Source of the DNA: Halanaerobiales bacterium
GTDB lineage: Bacteria > Bacillota_F > Halanaerobiia > Halanaerobiales > DTU029
Length of the DNA: 14,236 nucleotides
Assembly: GCA_016278415.1 (NCBI GenBank)
Contig: JADQBV010000422.1
Coordinates: forward strand, 1 to 14,236
Direction: 5' to 3'
Shown here: in pieces, positions 1 through 7,611 of the stretch
Layout of the letters: every line of letters starts with the position of its first letter
Position numbering within the stretch: the stretch's first letter is position 1
Translations under genes and position numbers: made by a program
The notes under the pieces: generated by a model
Database searches by the model: none
What the model saw: only the letters and a program-made list of their open reading frames with translations
Told to the model about the DNA's origin: nothing

Positions 1-119
1 CAAATCAGGAACAAGGGGAAAAGAAACACCATACTGTGGTAAAACCAGATGAACCTGGTAGAAACGACCCCTGTCCTTGTGGTAGTGGTAAAAAATATAA
101 AAAATGTTGTGGAAGATAG
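1..119 (+). CDS. secA: SecA translocase ATPase, C-terminal end (partial)
   Basis: This is the last 38 codons of an open frame entering from the left edge and ending at TAG 117-119. The tail contains the residues [14 protein letters not shown], the cysteine-rich SEC-C zinc-binding motif at the extreme C-terminus of SecA. In SecA this zinc finger follows a flexible linker and contacts SecB and/or ribosomes and membrane lipid; SecA itself drives protein export through SecYEG by ATP hydrolysis. The charged stretch before the motif fits the linker. The gene lies 18 bases upstream of prfB on the same strand, and secA-prfB is a very common pair in Firmicutes, which supports the call. The SEC-C motif alone also occurs in unrelated proteins, so identity rests on motif plus neighbour. 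Confidence 0.9.
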   Translation, partial: NQEQGEKKHHTVVKPDEPGRNDPCPCGSGKKYKKCCGR

Positions 120-137
120 AAATTAGGAGGAAGAGTT

Positions 138-1254
138 ATGGCAGTTGATAGTAATTATCGGGAAGTTTTAGATAACTTAAAGAAGAGAATAGATGATTTG
201 AGTGATGCACTTTGACTTAGATCATTTGATAGAAACAAAAAATGATCTTGAATCAGAGATGTCTCAACCGGGTTTTTGGGGTAATCAGGAGAAGGCTCAA
301 AAAATTTCTAAAAAAGTTAACCAGCTTAAAAATAGAATTAAGTCATTAAAAAATTTAAATGAAGAATTGGAAGAACTGGAAGTAATAGTGGAGCTGGCTG
401 ATGAAGAGGGTCAGGATTCTTTGTTGTGGGGAGAATATAAAGAGGGTATTAAAAAGGTTGAGCCAAAAGTAGATAAAATGGAGTTTAAATTGAAGTTAAG
501 TGGAAAATATGATTCATATAATGCTATCATATCCATTCATCCAGGGGCAGGTGGTACCGAGTCTCAGGATTGGGCTGAGATGCTGTTGCGTATGTATACA
601 CGATGGACAGAAAGTAATGGATATCAATTAACTACACTTGACTTTCAAGTTGGTGATGAGGCAGGTATTAAAAGTGTTACATTGCTTATTGAAGGAGATT
701 ATGCTTTTGGATATCTTAAAGGTGAGCGAGGAGTACATCGTTTAGTTAGAATTTCCCCTTTTGATTCGTCAGGACGAAGACATACTTCATTTGCTTCTGT
801 TGATGTTATGCCGGAAATAGATGAGGATGTTGAAGTAGATATTGATACTAATGACTTGAGATTAGAAACTTACCGTGCAAGTGGTGCTGGTGGACAGCAT
901 GTAAATAAAACTGATTCTGCTGTAAGAATAACACATATTCCTACAGGATTGGTTGTACAGTGTCAAAATGAAAGGTCACAACACAAAAACAAAAAAATGG
1001 CAATGACAATCTTAAAATCCCGAATAATAGAATTAATGGAAGAAGTACAGGCAGAGAAAATTAACGAATTAAGAGGAGAACATAAAGAAATAGCCTGGGG
1101 AAGTCAAATACGCTCATATGTTTTCCATCCATATAACATGATAAAAGATCATAGGACTAATATGGAAGAAGGTAATATCAAGAAAGTGATGGATGGGTAT
1201 ATAGATGAATTTATTGAAGCATATCTGGTATCAAAACAATCTGATACAATATAA
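138..1254 (+). CDS. prfB: Peptide chain release factor 2 (RF2), programmed +1 frameshift
   Basis: RF2 recognises UGA and UAA stop codons and triggers peptide release in the ribosome. Translation starts at ATG 138 behind the RBS AGGAGG (125-130), runs 25 codons to CTT, then meets an in-frame TGA at 213-215. Shifting +1 on CTT-TGA-C continues with Asp-Leu-Asp and gives a full-length protein of about 371 residues. On that numbering the stop-codon-reading motif SPF is at about 206-208 and the catalytic GGQ at about 251-253, nearly the same places as in E. coli RF2. The N-terminal part is a charged helical domain. A caller that ignores the frameshift would start at GTG 202 or ATG 205 and lose the first 25 residues. 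The gene is probably co-transcribed with secA. Confidence 0.97.
210..216 (+). promoter_or_regulatory. RF2 autoregulatory +1 frameshift site (CTT TGA C)
   Basis: CTT (210-212) is followed by the in-frame stop TGA (213-215) and C, the conserved RF2 slippery stop. When RF2 is scarce the ribosome pauses at UGA and slips forward one base, restoring RF2 synthesis. The usual internal Shine-Dalgarno stimulator (AGGGGG three bases before CTT in E. coli) is not present. The matching place holds AGTGAT inside TTGAGTGATG, which could pair only weakly or through the GTGAT portion of the extended 16S complement. Confidence 0.93.
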
Positions 1255-1274
1255 TCGGGAAGGGAGCATTGTTA

Positions 1275-1964
1275 ATGAGGAAAGGTCGTTTGTTGGGATT
1301 AATTGTTATTATAGTGGTTACTATTATAATAATATCACAGTTATTTCTGCCTCCTTTTGCTGCAGATAAACTTCGTGATGTCTTAGAGCAGGAAACAGAT
1401 TCAATTGATAAATTAGATATAAATATTGCTTCTTTCCCTGCTATAAAAATACTTACAGGTAGAGTTGATCATGTTTTTATTAAATCTGAAGGTGTACAGT
1501 TTAATAATTTGTATATAGACTCTTTTGATGTAAGTTATCGCGATATAATACTTCAGAAGGGGAGTTTTTATGGCATCAACACATACCTGGAAGCAGTTAT
1601 ATCAGAGAATGCTATTGATGATTATATTAGTGATACGTACCCTGAGTTACAAGATTTCCAACTTAAAATTACAGCAGAGCAGGTATTGTTAGAAGGTTCT
1701 ATTAGTATTTTTGATGCAAGTTTCAATTTAATGTTTAGTGGTAATTTTGTTATTAATGATCGGGAAGATATTTATTTTGTGCCTGATGATTTCCAGCTGG
1801 AAGACATTAAAATTCCTGTTAGTTTATTAAAGAGTTATATTGAGAAAATTGATTTTTCATTTAATCTAGAAGAGTTGGGTATCCCACTTGACATATCTGA
1901 AATACAATTAATGTCTGGGCATATTATTATTACAGGTGGAGTATTGGAGAAAGGCGGGGAATAA
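1275..1964 (+). CDS. DUF2993-like envelope protein (LmeA-type lipid-binding fold)
   Basis: The protein has 229 residues. It has one N-terminal hydrophobic segment (about residues 6-26, rich in Ile/Val) acting as signal anchor, then an extracytoplasmic domain. The motif PPFAADKLRDVLE just after the membrane segment, followed by alternating beta-type stretches (INIASFPAIKILTGRVDHVFIKSEG, here split by turns), resembles DUF2993 proteins, whose mycobacterial member LmeA binds phospholipid. The family match is from pattern recognition. ATG 1275 is preferred over TTG 1269 because the GGGAG box at 1262-1266 is about 8 bases from ATG but only 2 from TTG. It lies 20 bases after prfB and is separated by only 2 bases from the next start, so it is operonic. 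Its role is unknown; lipid or cell-wall precursor handling in the envelope is an inference. Confidence 0.6.
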   Translation: MRKGRLLGLIVIIVVTIIIISQLFLPPFAADKLRDVLEQETDSIDKLDINIASFPAIKILTGRVDHVFIKSEGVQFNNLYIDSFDVSYRDIILQKGSFYGINTYLEAVISENAIDDYISDTYPELQDFQLKITAEQVLLEGSISIFDASFNLMFSGNFVINDREDIYFVPDDFQLEDIKIPVSLLKSYIEKIDFSFNLEELGIPLDISEIQLMSGHIIITGGVLEKGGE

Positions 1965-1966
1965 CT

Positions 1967-3922
1967 TTGAAGAAGAAAATTTTGTTAGTTGTGTTGTTGG
2001 TAGCTATTTTTGCTTCATTATTCGCAGTTTGGGGTCGCTATAAAGCTGAATTTTCTGCTGATGGTGTTGAATTAATTATGGATTATAGTTCTCTCCAATT
2101 ACTCGACGTAAATGAAGTAGAATATCTAAAAGAGTTAAAAGAAAATGGATTAACAGCTATGGCAATCTATCCTGATAATATTAAAACTATAATAAATCAA
2201 GGTAAAGCAAGGCTTATAACTGCTAATGAATTAAAAAGATATAGTACGATAACAGGAACAATAAATCCTATTTTGGCTTCATACCCATTTAATAAGGATT
2301 CGTCTTTTTTAATTGTTGATGATGTTGAATATATAGAAAGATTACAAGAGCATCTGCCCTTATGGTCAGAAGAGTTTGACATAGAATATCAAATTAATGA
2401 TGGACAGGCTATAGTTTTTTTTAAAGAGTGGAATAATAAATACCTTAATTTAAGTTTAGGTTTTGACCAAAAGGTTATTGAGCATATTAAAGCGAATGAC
2501 TTAAAGCTTATACCTAGATTTTTTAATAATGAATTAGGTAATACCGATAACTGGAAGACAATGAATCAGCTTTCGCCATATGCAATCATATTTGCAGGTA
2601 GTGAAGTAACTGGATATAGTGATGAAAACAAAATTGATTTGAAAAGAACTGCAGATATTATGTTAAAAAACTATATTATATTTGGTATGATCGAGCCTTT
2701 TATTGCTAAGCAGAAAGGGGCAGAACCATTAGCCCATTTATTAGATTTTAATATGTTAAGGGTACATAGTATACAACAACAGGAGATGGATGAGAGAGAA
2801 AATTATAATGCTGAGCAAATAATAGACCGGTATTTAAGAGCGGTTCGGGAGAGAAATGTACGTTTTCTATATTTAAAACCTTTTTCCCGGGATAAAGATG
2901 AGATAGATGCCGAAGTGAGAACAGTTTCTTTTATAAATAACTTGTCTAAAAGCTTAGTGGACTCAGGTTATAATACGGGTTCTCTTAAGACTTTTATGAA
3001 ATACAGGAGTCCAATATTCTTACTATTACTTACTGGTTTAGGTATTAGTGCTGCCGGAATTATACTTTTGGAGGAGACTATCGGTATAGACTTTAAAAAA
3101 TATTTCTGGGTTTTACTTGTTATTGCCATAATAGGACAATTTGGCTTGTTATTTCTGGGTAGAGAGTTGTTTTTACGAAAGTTATTAGCATTGGCTAGTG
3201 CAATTATTTTTCCTTCTTTAGCAATTATTACTCAATTGCTAGCTGACAAAAAGAAACGTTGGATAATCCGATTTATGAAAGCTTCCCTTATATCCTTAAT
3301 GGGAGCCATATTCTTAAGTGCAGCATTGTCACATATTAGCTTTATGTTAAAGGTTGATCAGTTTGTTGGTGTGAAAATATCCTTTATATTCCCAATTGTT
3401 TTTATTTCAATATACTATTTTCGAAAGTATTTTTTTGTAAAAGACAACAGCATTATTAATAGTATTCTTTCCTTCCTTGAGATTAAAATAAAGGTTAAAC
3501 ATTTAGTAATGTTATTTCTTATTGCTCTGGGTGCTATAGTTTATATTGGAAGAACAGGTAACAATCCCATTATACCAGTACCTACCTTTGAGATTGTGTT
3601 TAGAAATTTTTTAGAAAATATTTTATATATAAGGCCCCGATTTAAGGAGTTTTTAATAGGCCACCCTTTCTTTATATTAGCCCTTGGCTTAGAAGAACAA
3701 TTGAGTCATAAACTAGTTTATTTCCCATTGTTAATATTAGCATCTATTGGTCAGATAAATATTTTAAATACATTCTCACATATTCATACACCTTTTATTG
3801 TATCATTGATAAGGTCTATTCATGGTATTTGGTTAGGACTTATAATAGGAATTCTTTTATTTCTGATAGTACGTTTTGTATTATCAATCTGGAATAATAA
3901 GCGTGGGAAATATTATGTCTAA
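1967..3922 (+). CDS. DUF5693-like polytopic membrane protein
   Basis: The protein has 651 residues and starts at TTG 1967 (MKKKILLVV...), with a GGCGGGG ribosome site about 7 bases upstream; no better start is near. It has an N-terminal membrane anchor (about residues 4-24), then an external domain of roughly 310 residues that begins with features such as ELKENGLTAMAIYPDN, then about eight or more hydrophobic helices filling residues about 345-645. This architecture and its position directly before csaB match DUF5693 membrane proteins, which often sit next to csaB and tagA in clostridia. No catalytic motif is recognised. The end overlaps the start of csaB by 8 bases, implying translational coupling and a shared role in making or exporting a secondary cell-wall polymer. 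That role is inference from context only. Confidence 0.65.
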   Translation: MKKKILLVVLLVAIFASLFAVWGRYKAEFSADGVELIMDYSSLQLLDVNEVEYLKELKENGLTAMAIYPDNIKTIINQGKARLITANELKRYSTITGTINPILASYPFNKDSSFLIVDDVEYIERLQEHLPLWSEEFDIEYQINDGQAIVFFKEWNNKYLNLSLGFDQKVIEHIKANDLKLIPRFFNNELGNTDNWKTMNQLSPYAIIFAGSEVTGYSDENKIDLKRTADIMLKNYIIFGMIEPFIAKQKGAEPLAHLLDFNMLRVHSIQQQEMDERENYNAEQIIDRYLRAVRERNVRFLYLKPFSRDKDEIDAEVRTVSFINNLSKSLVDSGYNTGSLKTFMKYRSPIFLLLLTGLGISAAGIILLEETIGIDFKKYFWVLLVIAIIGQFGLLFLGRELFLRKLLALASAIIFPSLAIITQLLADKKKRWIIRFMKASLISLMGAIFLSAALSHISFMLKVDQFVGVKISFIFPIVFISIYYFRKYFFVKDNSIINSILSFLEIKIKVKHLVMLFLIALGAIVYIGRTGNNPIIPVPTFEIVFRNFLENILYIRPRFKEFLIGHPFFILALGLEEQLSHKLVYFPLLILASIGQINILNTFSHIHTPFIVSLIRSIHGIWLGLIIGILLFLIVRFVLSIWNNKRGKYYV

Positions 3923-5018
3923 ATATTTACTCTCAGGTTACTATGGTTATGACAACATTGGTGATGAAGCAATCTTAATGTCATTAGTAGCAGGGCTAAA
4001 AAGTATGGATAAAAAGATTGAGATTACTGCACTATCAGCAAGTCCAGAGTCAACTGCAGATAGATACAATATAAGATCAGTTAACAGGAATAGTATTTTT
4101 TCTATATTAAAGTCCATTAAAGAATGTGATTATTTCGTAAGTGGTGGGGGAAGTTTATTACAGGATGTTACTGGTTGGAAGAGTGTTCCCTATTATCTAG
4201 GTCAGATTTTGCTTGCTCAATTAATTGGCAAGAAGACTATTTTTTATGCTCAAGGTATAGGTCCTGTGAAAGGAAAATTTTATAAGTGGTTAATCAAATT
4301 GATATTGAAAAGAACCAATTATATTTCTGTAAGGGACAAGAAGTCAAGAGAATTGTTAATTAATTGGGGTATAAGTCCTGAGCAGATTAATTTGACTGTT
4401 GATCCTGTTTTTATTTTAAGAAAGCTAACAAAAGATTATAATTACAGTAATAAAGAACTTATAATCGCAAAAGGTCAAAGACCTTTAATAGGGGTTTCTG
4501 TTAGACCATGGAGAGATAATAAATACATTAATAAATTCGCCAAATCATTGAGCGAATTTGCAGTAAAAATAGGTGCAAATGTTGTGATCATACCTTTTCA
4601 TACTAATCAAGATCAGGATATTAGTAAAAGATTAAGAGATAAAGTGATATCTAAATGGAAAGAAGATGACTACATAGGAAATATTACACTGAGTGAAATA
4701 GAAACACCTTTACAAGTATTAAGTCAATACAAAGAGTTGGATTTTTTATTAGGAGTGCGCTTACACTCATTGATTTTTTCTGTTTTAACTAATGTACCAT
4801 TTGTAGCTACTGAGTATGACCCTAAAATTGCAGGATTTTTAAATATGATCGGGATTAATTCTAGTGTTGATATAAATGATTTAGATAGTCAGCAATTATA
4901 TAGAATTTGTCAATCTGTTTGGTCAAATAAAGATAAGTTTAATGGAATATTAGAACAACAGGGTAATTTGCTAGGTCAAATAGCAATCAAAAGTATTAGT
5001 GATGTAGTAGAGTATTAG
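3915..5018 (+). CDS. csaB: Polysaccharide pyruvyl transferase CsaB
   Basis: The protein has 367 residues. CsaB adds a pyruvyl ketal, from phosphoenolpyruvate, to the secondary cell-wall polysaccharide; the modified polymer is the ligand for S-layer-homology (SLH) domains. Family signatures are visible in order: SGYYGYDNIGDEAIL at the N-terminus, SGGGSLLQD, FYAQGIGPVKG, YISVRDKKS, VDPVF, GVSVRPWRDN, IPFHTNQDQ and GVRLHSLIFS near the end, all typical of the PS_pyruv_trans fold. The start at ATG 3915 gives MSKYLLSGYYGY, has GGGA six bases upstream and overlaps the preceding stop by 8 bases; the longer in-frame start at 3876 would add 13 residues inside the upstream gene and is not needed. tagA follows after a 178-base gap. 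Confidence 0.92.
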   Translation: MSKYLLSGYYGYDNIGDEAILMSLVAGLKSMDKKIEITALSASPESTADRYNIRSVNRNSIFSILKSIKECDYFVSGGGSLLQDVTGWKSVPYYLGQILLAQLIGKKTIFYAQGIGPVKGKFYKWLIKLILKRTNYISVRDKKSRELLINWGISPEQINLTVDPVFILRKLTKDYNYSNKELIIAKGQRPLIGVSVRPWRDNKYINKFAKSLSEFAVKIGANVVIIPFHTNQDQDISKRLRDKVISKWKEDDYIGNITLSEIETPLQVLSQYKELDFLLGVRLHSLIFSVLTNVPFVATEYDPKIAGFLNMIGINSSVDINDLDSQQLYRICQSVWSNKDKFNGILEQQGNLLGQIAIKSISDVVEY

Positions 5019-5095
5019 CATCAACTGGTCATGAGTCTATAATGAGTATTAGTTTCAGAAGGTTGTGCTGAAGCAAGAGGAACAAACACGGGGAC

Positions 5096-5130
5096 ATACA
5101 GCTGCATACATGCATATAAGGTAGCTGTAT
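5096..5130 (+). repeat. Inverted repeat next to a CACGGGGAC box in the csaB-tagA gap
   Basis: ATACAGCT (5096-5103) and AGCTGTAT (5123-5130) pair perfectly, extendable inward by a G-T and a C-G pair. The loop contains its own small palindrome, GCATACATGC (5104-5113). Just upstream is CACGGGGAC (5087-5095). A G-rich box followed by a palindrome resembles REP-type elements mobilised by Y1 (RAYT) transposases, but only one copy is present here. No T-run follows, so it is not an intrinsic terminator. The rest of the 178-base gap shows only the tagA RBS. Confidence 0.5.
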
Positions 5131-5196
5131 ATTTACATAGAAGGTTAAAATTAACAGTATAGGCTAGATGAAATAGTATAGGAATGTGGTGAGATT

Positions 5197-5928
5197 ATGT
5201 CTGAATATATAAGGATTCTTGGTATTAAGATTAACAAAGTTGATATGGGACAAGCTATTAATGAAATTGATCAGCTTATTAGAAATCAGAGTAAAAACTA
5301 TATTGTTACCCCGAATTCTGAAATGATAGTTATGGCACAAGAAGATGAAGAATTAGCTGGTATATTAAATAATTCAAATCTCAATGTTCCAGATGGTGCA
5401 GGAGTTGTTTTAGCATCAAAAATATATGGAAATAAGCTGTCTGAGAGAGTTGCTGGTTTTGATTTAATGCAACATATATTGAAATTAGCCAGTGAGAAAA
5501 ATTATTCTATTTATTTATTAGGCAGTAAGCCTGGAATTGTGGACCGCACAAGCAAAATAATATTAGGAAAATACCCTAAGTTAAAAATTTGCGGCACTCA
5601 TCATGGTTACATAGATAAAGAAATGCAAGAGGAAGTTATAAATAATATTAATCAGTTAAAACCGGATATACTTTTTGTAGGTATGGGAGTTCCATTACAA
5701 GAGAAATTTGTCAAGAATACTTTATCTAAATTAGAGGTTAAAATAGCTATGACTGTAGGTGGGTCTTTTGATGTTTTAGCAGGAGAAGTTAAAAGGGCAC
5801 CTATCTGGATGCAGCGTTTAAATCTGGAATGGTTTTATAGATTAATTCAGGAGCCCAGCAGATTGGGTAGAATGATGGCCTTGCCGAAATTTGTATTTTT
5901 AGTCTTATTAGATTATATAAAGAAATAA
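5197..5928 (+). CDS. tagA: WecG/TagA/CpsF-family glycosyltransferase (GT26)
   Basis: The protein has 243 residues, normal for the family. TagA-type enzymes transfer N-acetylmannosamine (or a related sugar) from UDP-sugar to a lipid-linked GlcNAc, making the linkage unit of wall teichoic acid or related cell-wall polymers at the inner membrane face. Visible signatures are TPN at residues 38-40, PDGAG with Asp66 (corresponding to the proposed catalytic Asp of the Thermoanaerobacter enzyme), LLGSKPG, FVGMGVPLQEKF, GGSFDVLAGEVKRAP ending near 202, and the C-terminal LEWFYRLIQEPSR (210-222) that forms the membrane-facing appendage. ATG 5197 has GGTGAG a few bases upstream. With csaB it suggests a pyruvylated secondary wall polymer. 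The exact sugar cannot be read from the sequence. Confidence 0.92.
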   Translation: MSEYIRILGIKINKVDMGQAINEIDQLIRNQSKNYIVTPNSEMIVMAQEDEELAGILNNSNLNVPDGAGVVLASKIYGNKLSERVAGFDLMQHILKLASEKNYSIYLLGSKPGIVDRTSKIILGKYPKLKICGTHHGYIDKEMQEEVINNINQLKPDILFVGMGVPLQEKFVKNTLSKLEVKIAMTVGGSFDVLAGEVKRAPIWMQRLNLEWFYRLIQEPSRLGRMMALPKFVFLVLLDYIKK

Positions 5929-5956
5929 CAGATATTTGAAGGTTGGGAGTTTTTAA

Positions 5957-6820
5957 ATGAAAAATAGTAAAAGAATACTTATAGATTATATTGGAATTAC
6001 AATTGGTTCAGCTATGCTGGCTCTGTCATTATCATTATTCCTTATTCCTAATAAAATAGCTGCTGGTGGTTTAAGTGGTTTAGCAACAATTATTTATTAT
6101 TGGACTGGACTTCCAGTAGGTACTATGACTCTATTGATGAATATTCCTTTGTTTATAGCTGGTATAAAATTTTTAGGTCGCTCTTTTGGACCGAGGACTA
6201 TTTATGGTATGATATTATATTCTGTTTTTATTGATCTATTTCAGTCTATTGTTCCTGTCATGACTAAAGATCTGCTACTTGCCAGTATATATGGTGGAGT
6301 ATTGGGTGGTTTTGGGCTTGGTATTGTTTTTCTATCAAAGGGAACAACTGGTGGTACAGATATGATAGCACGCCTGATAAACCATTTTACTAATATGAGT
6401 ATGGGACAGGGATTATTATTAGCAGATGGTGTTGTTGTGCTATTAGCTGGTTTCTTTTTTAGTGCAGAAGTGGCATTATATGCAGCTATTACTATATTTA
6501 TTAACAGTAAAACAGTAGACCTTGTTCAGGAGGGTATTAATTATAAAAAAGCGGCTTTTATTATTTCAGCAAGATCCAAAGACATAAAAATCAATATAAT
6601 GGAAGAATTGGATCGAGGGGTTACTGTTTTAAAAGGTGAGGGTGGTTTTACAGGACAAGAAAAGAATGTTCTTTACTGTATTATTAACCGATCTGAGTTA
6701 AGTAAGCTTAAAAGGATGGTTTATAGCCATGATCAGGATGCCTTTATGATAATATCTAATGTTCATGAGGTCCTTGGTGAGGGGTTTAAAGAGATAGGAA
6801 AAAATCAAGTTAATAAATAA
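5957..6820 (+). CDS. YitT family membrane protein (DUF161 + DUF2179)
   Basis: The protein has 287 residues. It has five or six hydrophobic helices in residues about 10-190, including the characteristic NKIAAGGLSGLATIIYYWTG and FLSKGTTGGTDMIA stretches, followed by a soluble C-terminal domain (about 195-280, with RGVTVLKGEGGFTG and the HDQDAFMIISNVHEVLGEGF ending). This is the DUF161-DUF2179 layout of the YitT family. The biochemical function of the family is not established; the C-terminal domain has a small-ligand-binding ferredoxin-like fold. ATG 5957 has GGGAG seven bases upstream. It follows tagA by 28 bases and closes this transcription unit, because a strong terminator lies about 75 bases downstream. 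Confidence 0.9.
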   Translation: MKNSKRILIDYIGITIGSAMLALSLSLFLIPNKIAAGGLSGLATIIYYWTGLPVGTMTLLMNIPLFIAGIKFLGRSFGPRTIYGMILYSVFIDLFQSIVPVMTKDLLLASIYGGVLGGFGLGIVFLSKGTTGGTDMIARLINHFTNMSMGQGLLLADGVVVLLAGFFFSAEVALYAAITIFINSKTVDLVQEGINYKKAAFIISARSKDIKINIMEELDRGVTVLKGEGGFTGQEKNVLYCIINRSELSKLKRMVYSHDQDAFMIISNVHEVLGEGFKEIGKNQVNK

Positions 6821-6880
6821 GAAATATTTAAATATTTCTATAGTAAGTAAAAATATACATAAAAAACAAGTTAATAAATA
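6806..6880 (+). repeat. 14-bp direct repeat copying the end of yitT
   Basis: CAAGTTAATAAATA occurs at 6806-6819, encoding the last residues (Q-V-N-K-stop) of yitT, and again at 6867-6880, 61 bases downstream. The bases just before (AAAA) are also similar. It looks like a small local duplication. Confidence 0.55.
6820..6839. repeat. Perfect 20-bp palindrome abutting the yitT stop
   Basis: AGAAATATTTAAATATTTCT is its own reverse complement; it begins on the last base of the yitT stop codon. It has no T-run and is very AT-rich, so it may be an mRNA 3' hairpin, a protein-binding site, or chance in AT-rich DNA. Confidence 0.5.
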
Positions 6881-6893
6881 GGAATAATCAGCC

Positions 6894-6925
6894 ACAGGTA
6901 GTTTTATTTACCTGTCTTTTTTTTT
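6894..6925 (+). terminator. Rho-independent terminator after yitT
   Basis: ACAGGTA (6894-6900) pairs with TACCTGT (6909-6915) across an 8-base loop, followed by C and nine T (6917-6925). It ends the secA/prfB-to-yitT run and separates it from the ftsE-like gene. Confidence 0.9.
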
Positions 6926-6952
6926 ATAGTTTCTACCCTTTTTATATATACT
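6924..6952 (+). promoter_or_regulatory. Possible promoter for the ftsE/ftsX-like genes
   Basis: TATACT (6947-6952) is a fair -10 box, but the -35 position 17 bases upstream (TTATAG, 6924-6929) is poor and overlaps the terminator T-run. A promoter is expected here because a terminator precedes and the next ATG is at 6973 behind GAGGGGG. Confidence 0.3.
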
Positions 6953-6972
6953 AATAATGAGGGGGAAAGAGA

Positions 6973-7611
6973 ATGATAATCTTTAATAAAGTCACCAAAA
7001 AGAATATTAAAAAGTTTTCTTTATATATTAGTTCAGGTGAAATGGTCTGTATTTATGACAATGATAGTACTAAGACAGAATGCGTATTCAACTTACTTAA
7101 TGGTACAGAGCAGGTGGAAACAGGAACTTTAAGATATTTGGATAGGGGTAGTTATTGTAATAATCCAACAAACGGTTTAATTGGTTTTGTATTCAATGAA
7201 GACATATTACTCCCTGAAAGAACAATCAAAGAAAATTTAAAGTATATAATGAGGATTAAAGAGCTTGATATGTCCTGTTGCGACACTCGTATTAGGCGAA
7301 TACTTGATATAGTCGACTTAAAAAGGTATCATAATCAGAAAACCAAGGAATTATTACCACACCAAGTAGTTAGGGCTAATATTGCTCAGGCCATACTCGA
7401 CTATCCACCAATAATAATATTAGAAAATCCTCTAGCAAATTTAGATCAGGTTAATTCTCAAGGAATTATTCGTTTGCTTAAGAGATTAAATAAGTTTTCT
7501 ATGACTGTGGTTTTACTAAGCAATAATAATGATTTAATCTTAGGAAAAGAAGTAAGGCTTCTGAAAATTAATAGTACTTTCTCTGAAAAGAAGAAGGGGT
7601 ATTATGCATAG
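6973..7611 (+). CDS. Degenerate FtsE-like ABC protein (ATPase motifs lost)
   Basis: The protein has 212 residues and aligns along its whole length with FtsE, the ATPase that with FtsX controls septal wall hydrolases. Position-specific FtsE features remain: SGEMVCI before the P-loop, IGFVFNEDILLPERTIKENL for the Q-loop region, and the D-loop NLD at 156-158. The catalytic motifs are gone. The Walker A GPSGAGKST is replaced by DNDSTKTEC (29-37), the Q-loop Gln by Asn75, the signature LSGGEQQR by LLPHQVVR (127-134), the Walker B DE by Glu151-Asn152, and the H-loop His by Asn184. ATP hydrolysis is therefore unlikely. The frame is intact, has a strong RBS (GAGGGGG) and overlaps the ftsX-like gene by 8 bases. 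It may be a structural pseudoenzyme or an ancestral ftsE decaying without stops. Confidence 0.8.
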   Translation: MIIFNKVTKKNIKKFSLYISSGEMVCIYDNDSTKTECVFNLLNGTEQVETGTLRYLDRGSYCNNPTNGLIGFVFNEDILLPERTIKENLKYIMRIKELDMSCCDTRIRRILDIVDLKRYHNQKTKELLPHQVVRANIAQAILDYPPIIILENPLANLDQVNSQGIIRLLKRLNKFSMTVVLLSNNNDLILGKEVRLLKINSTFSEKKKGYYA

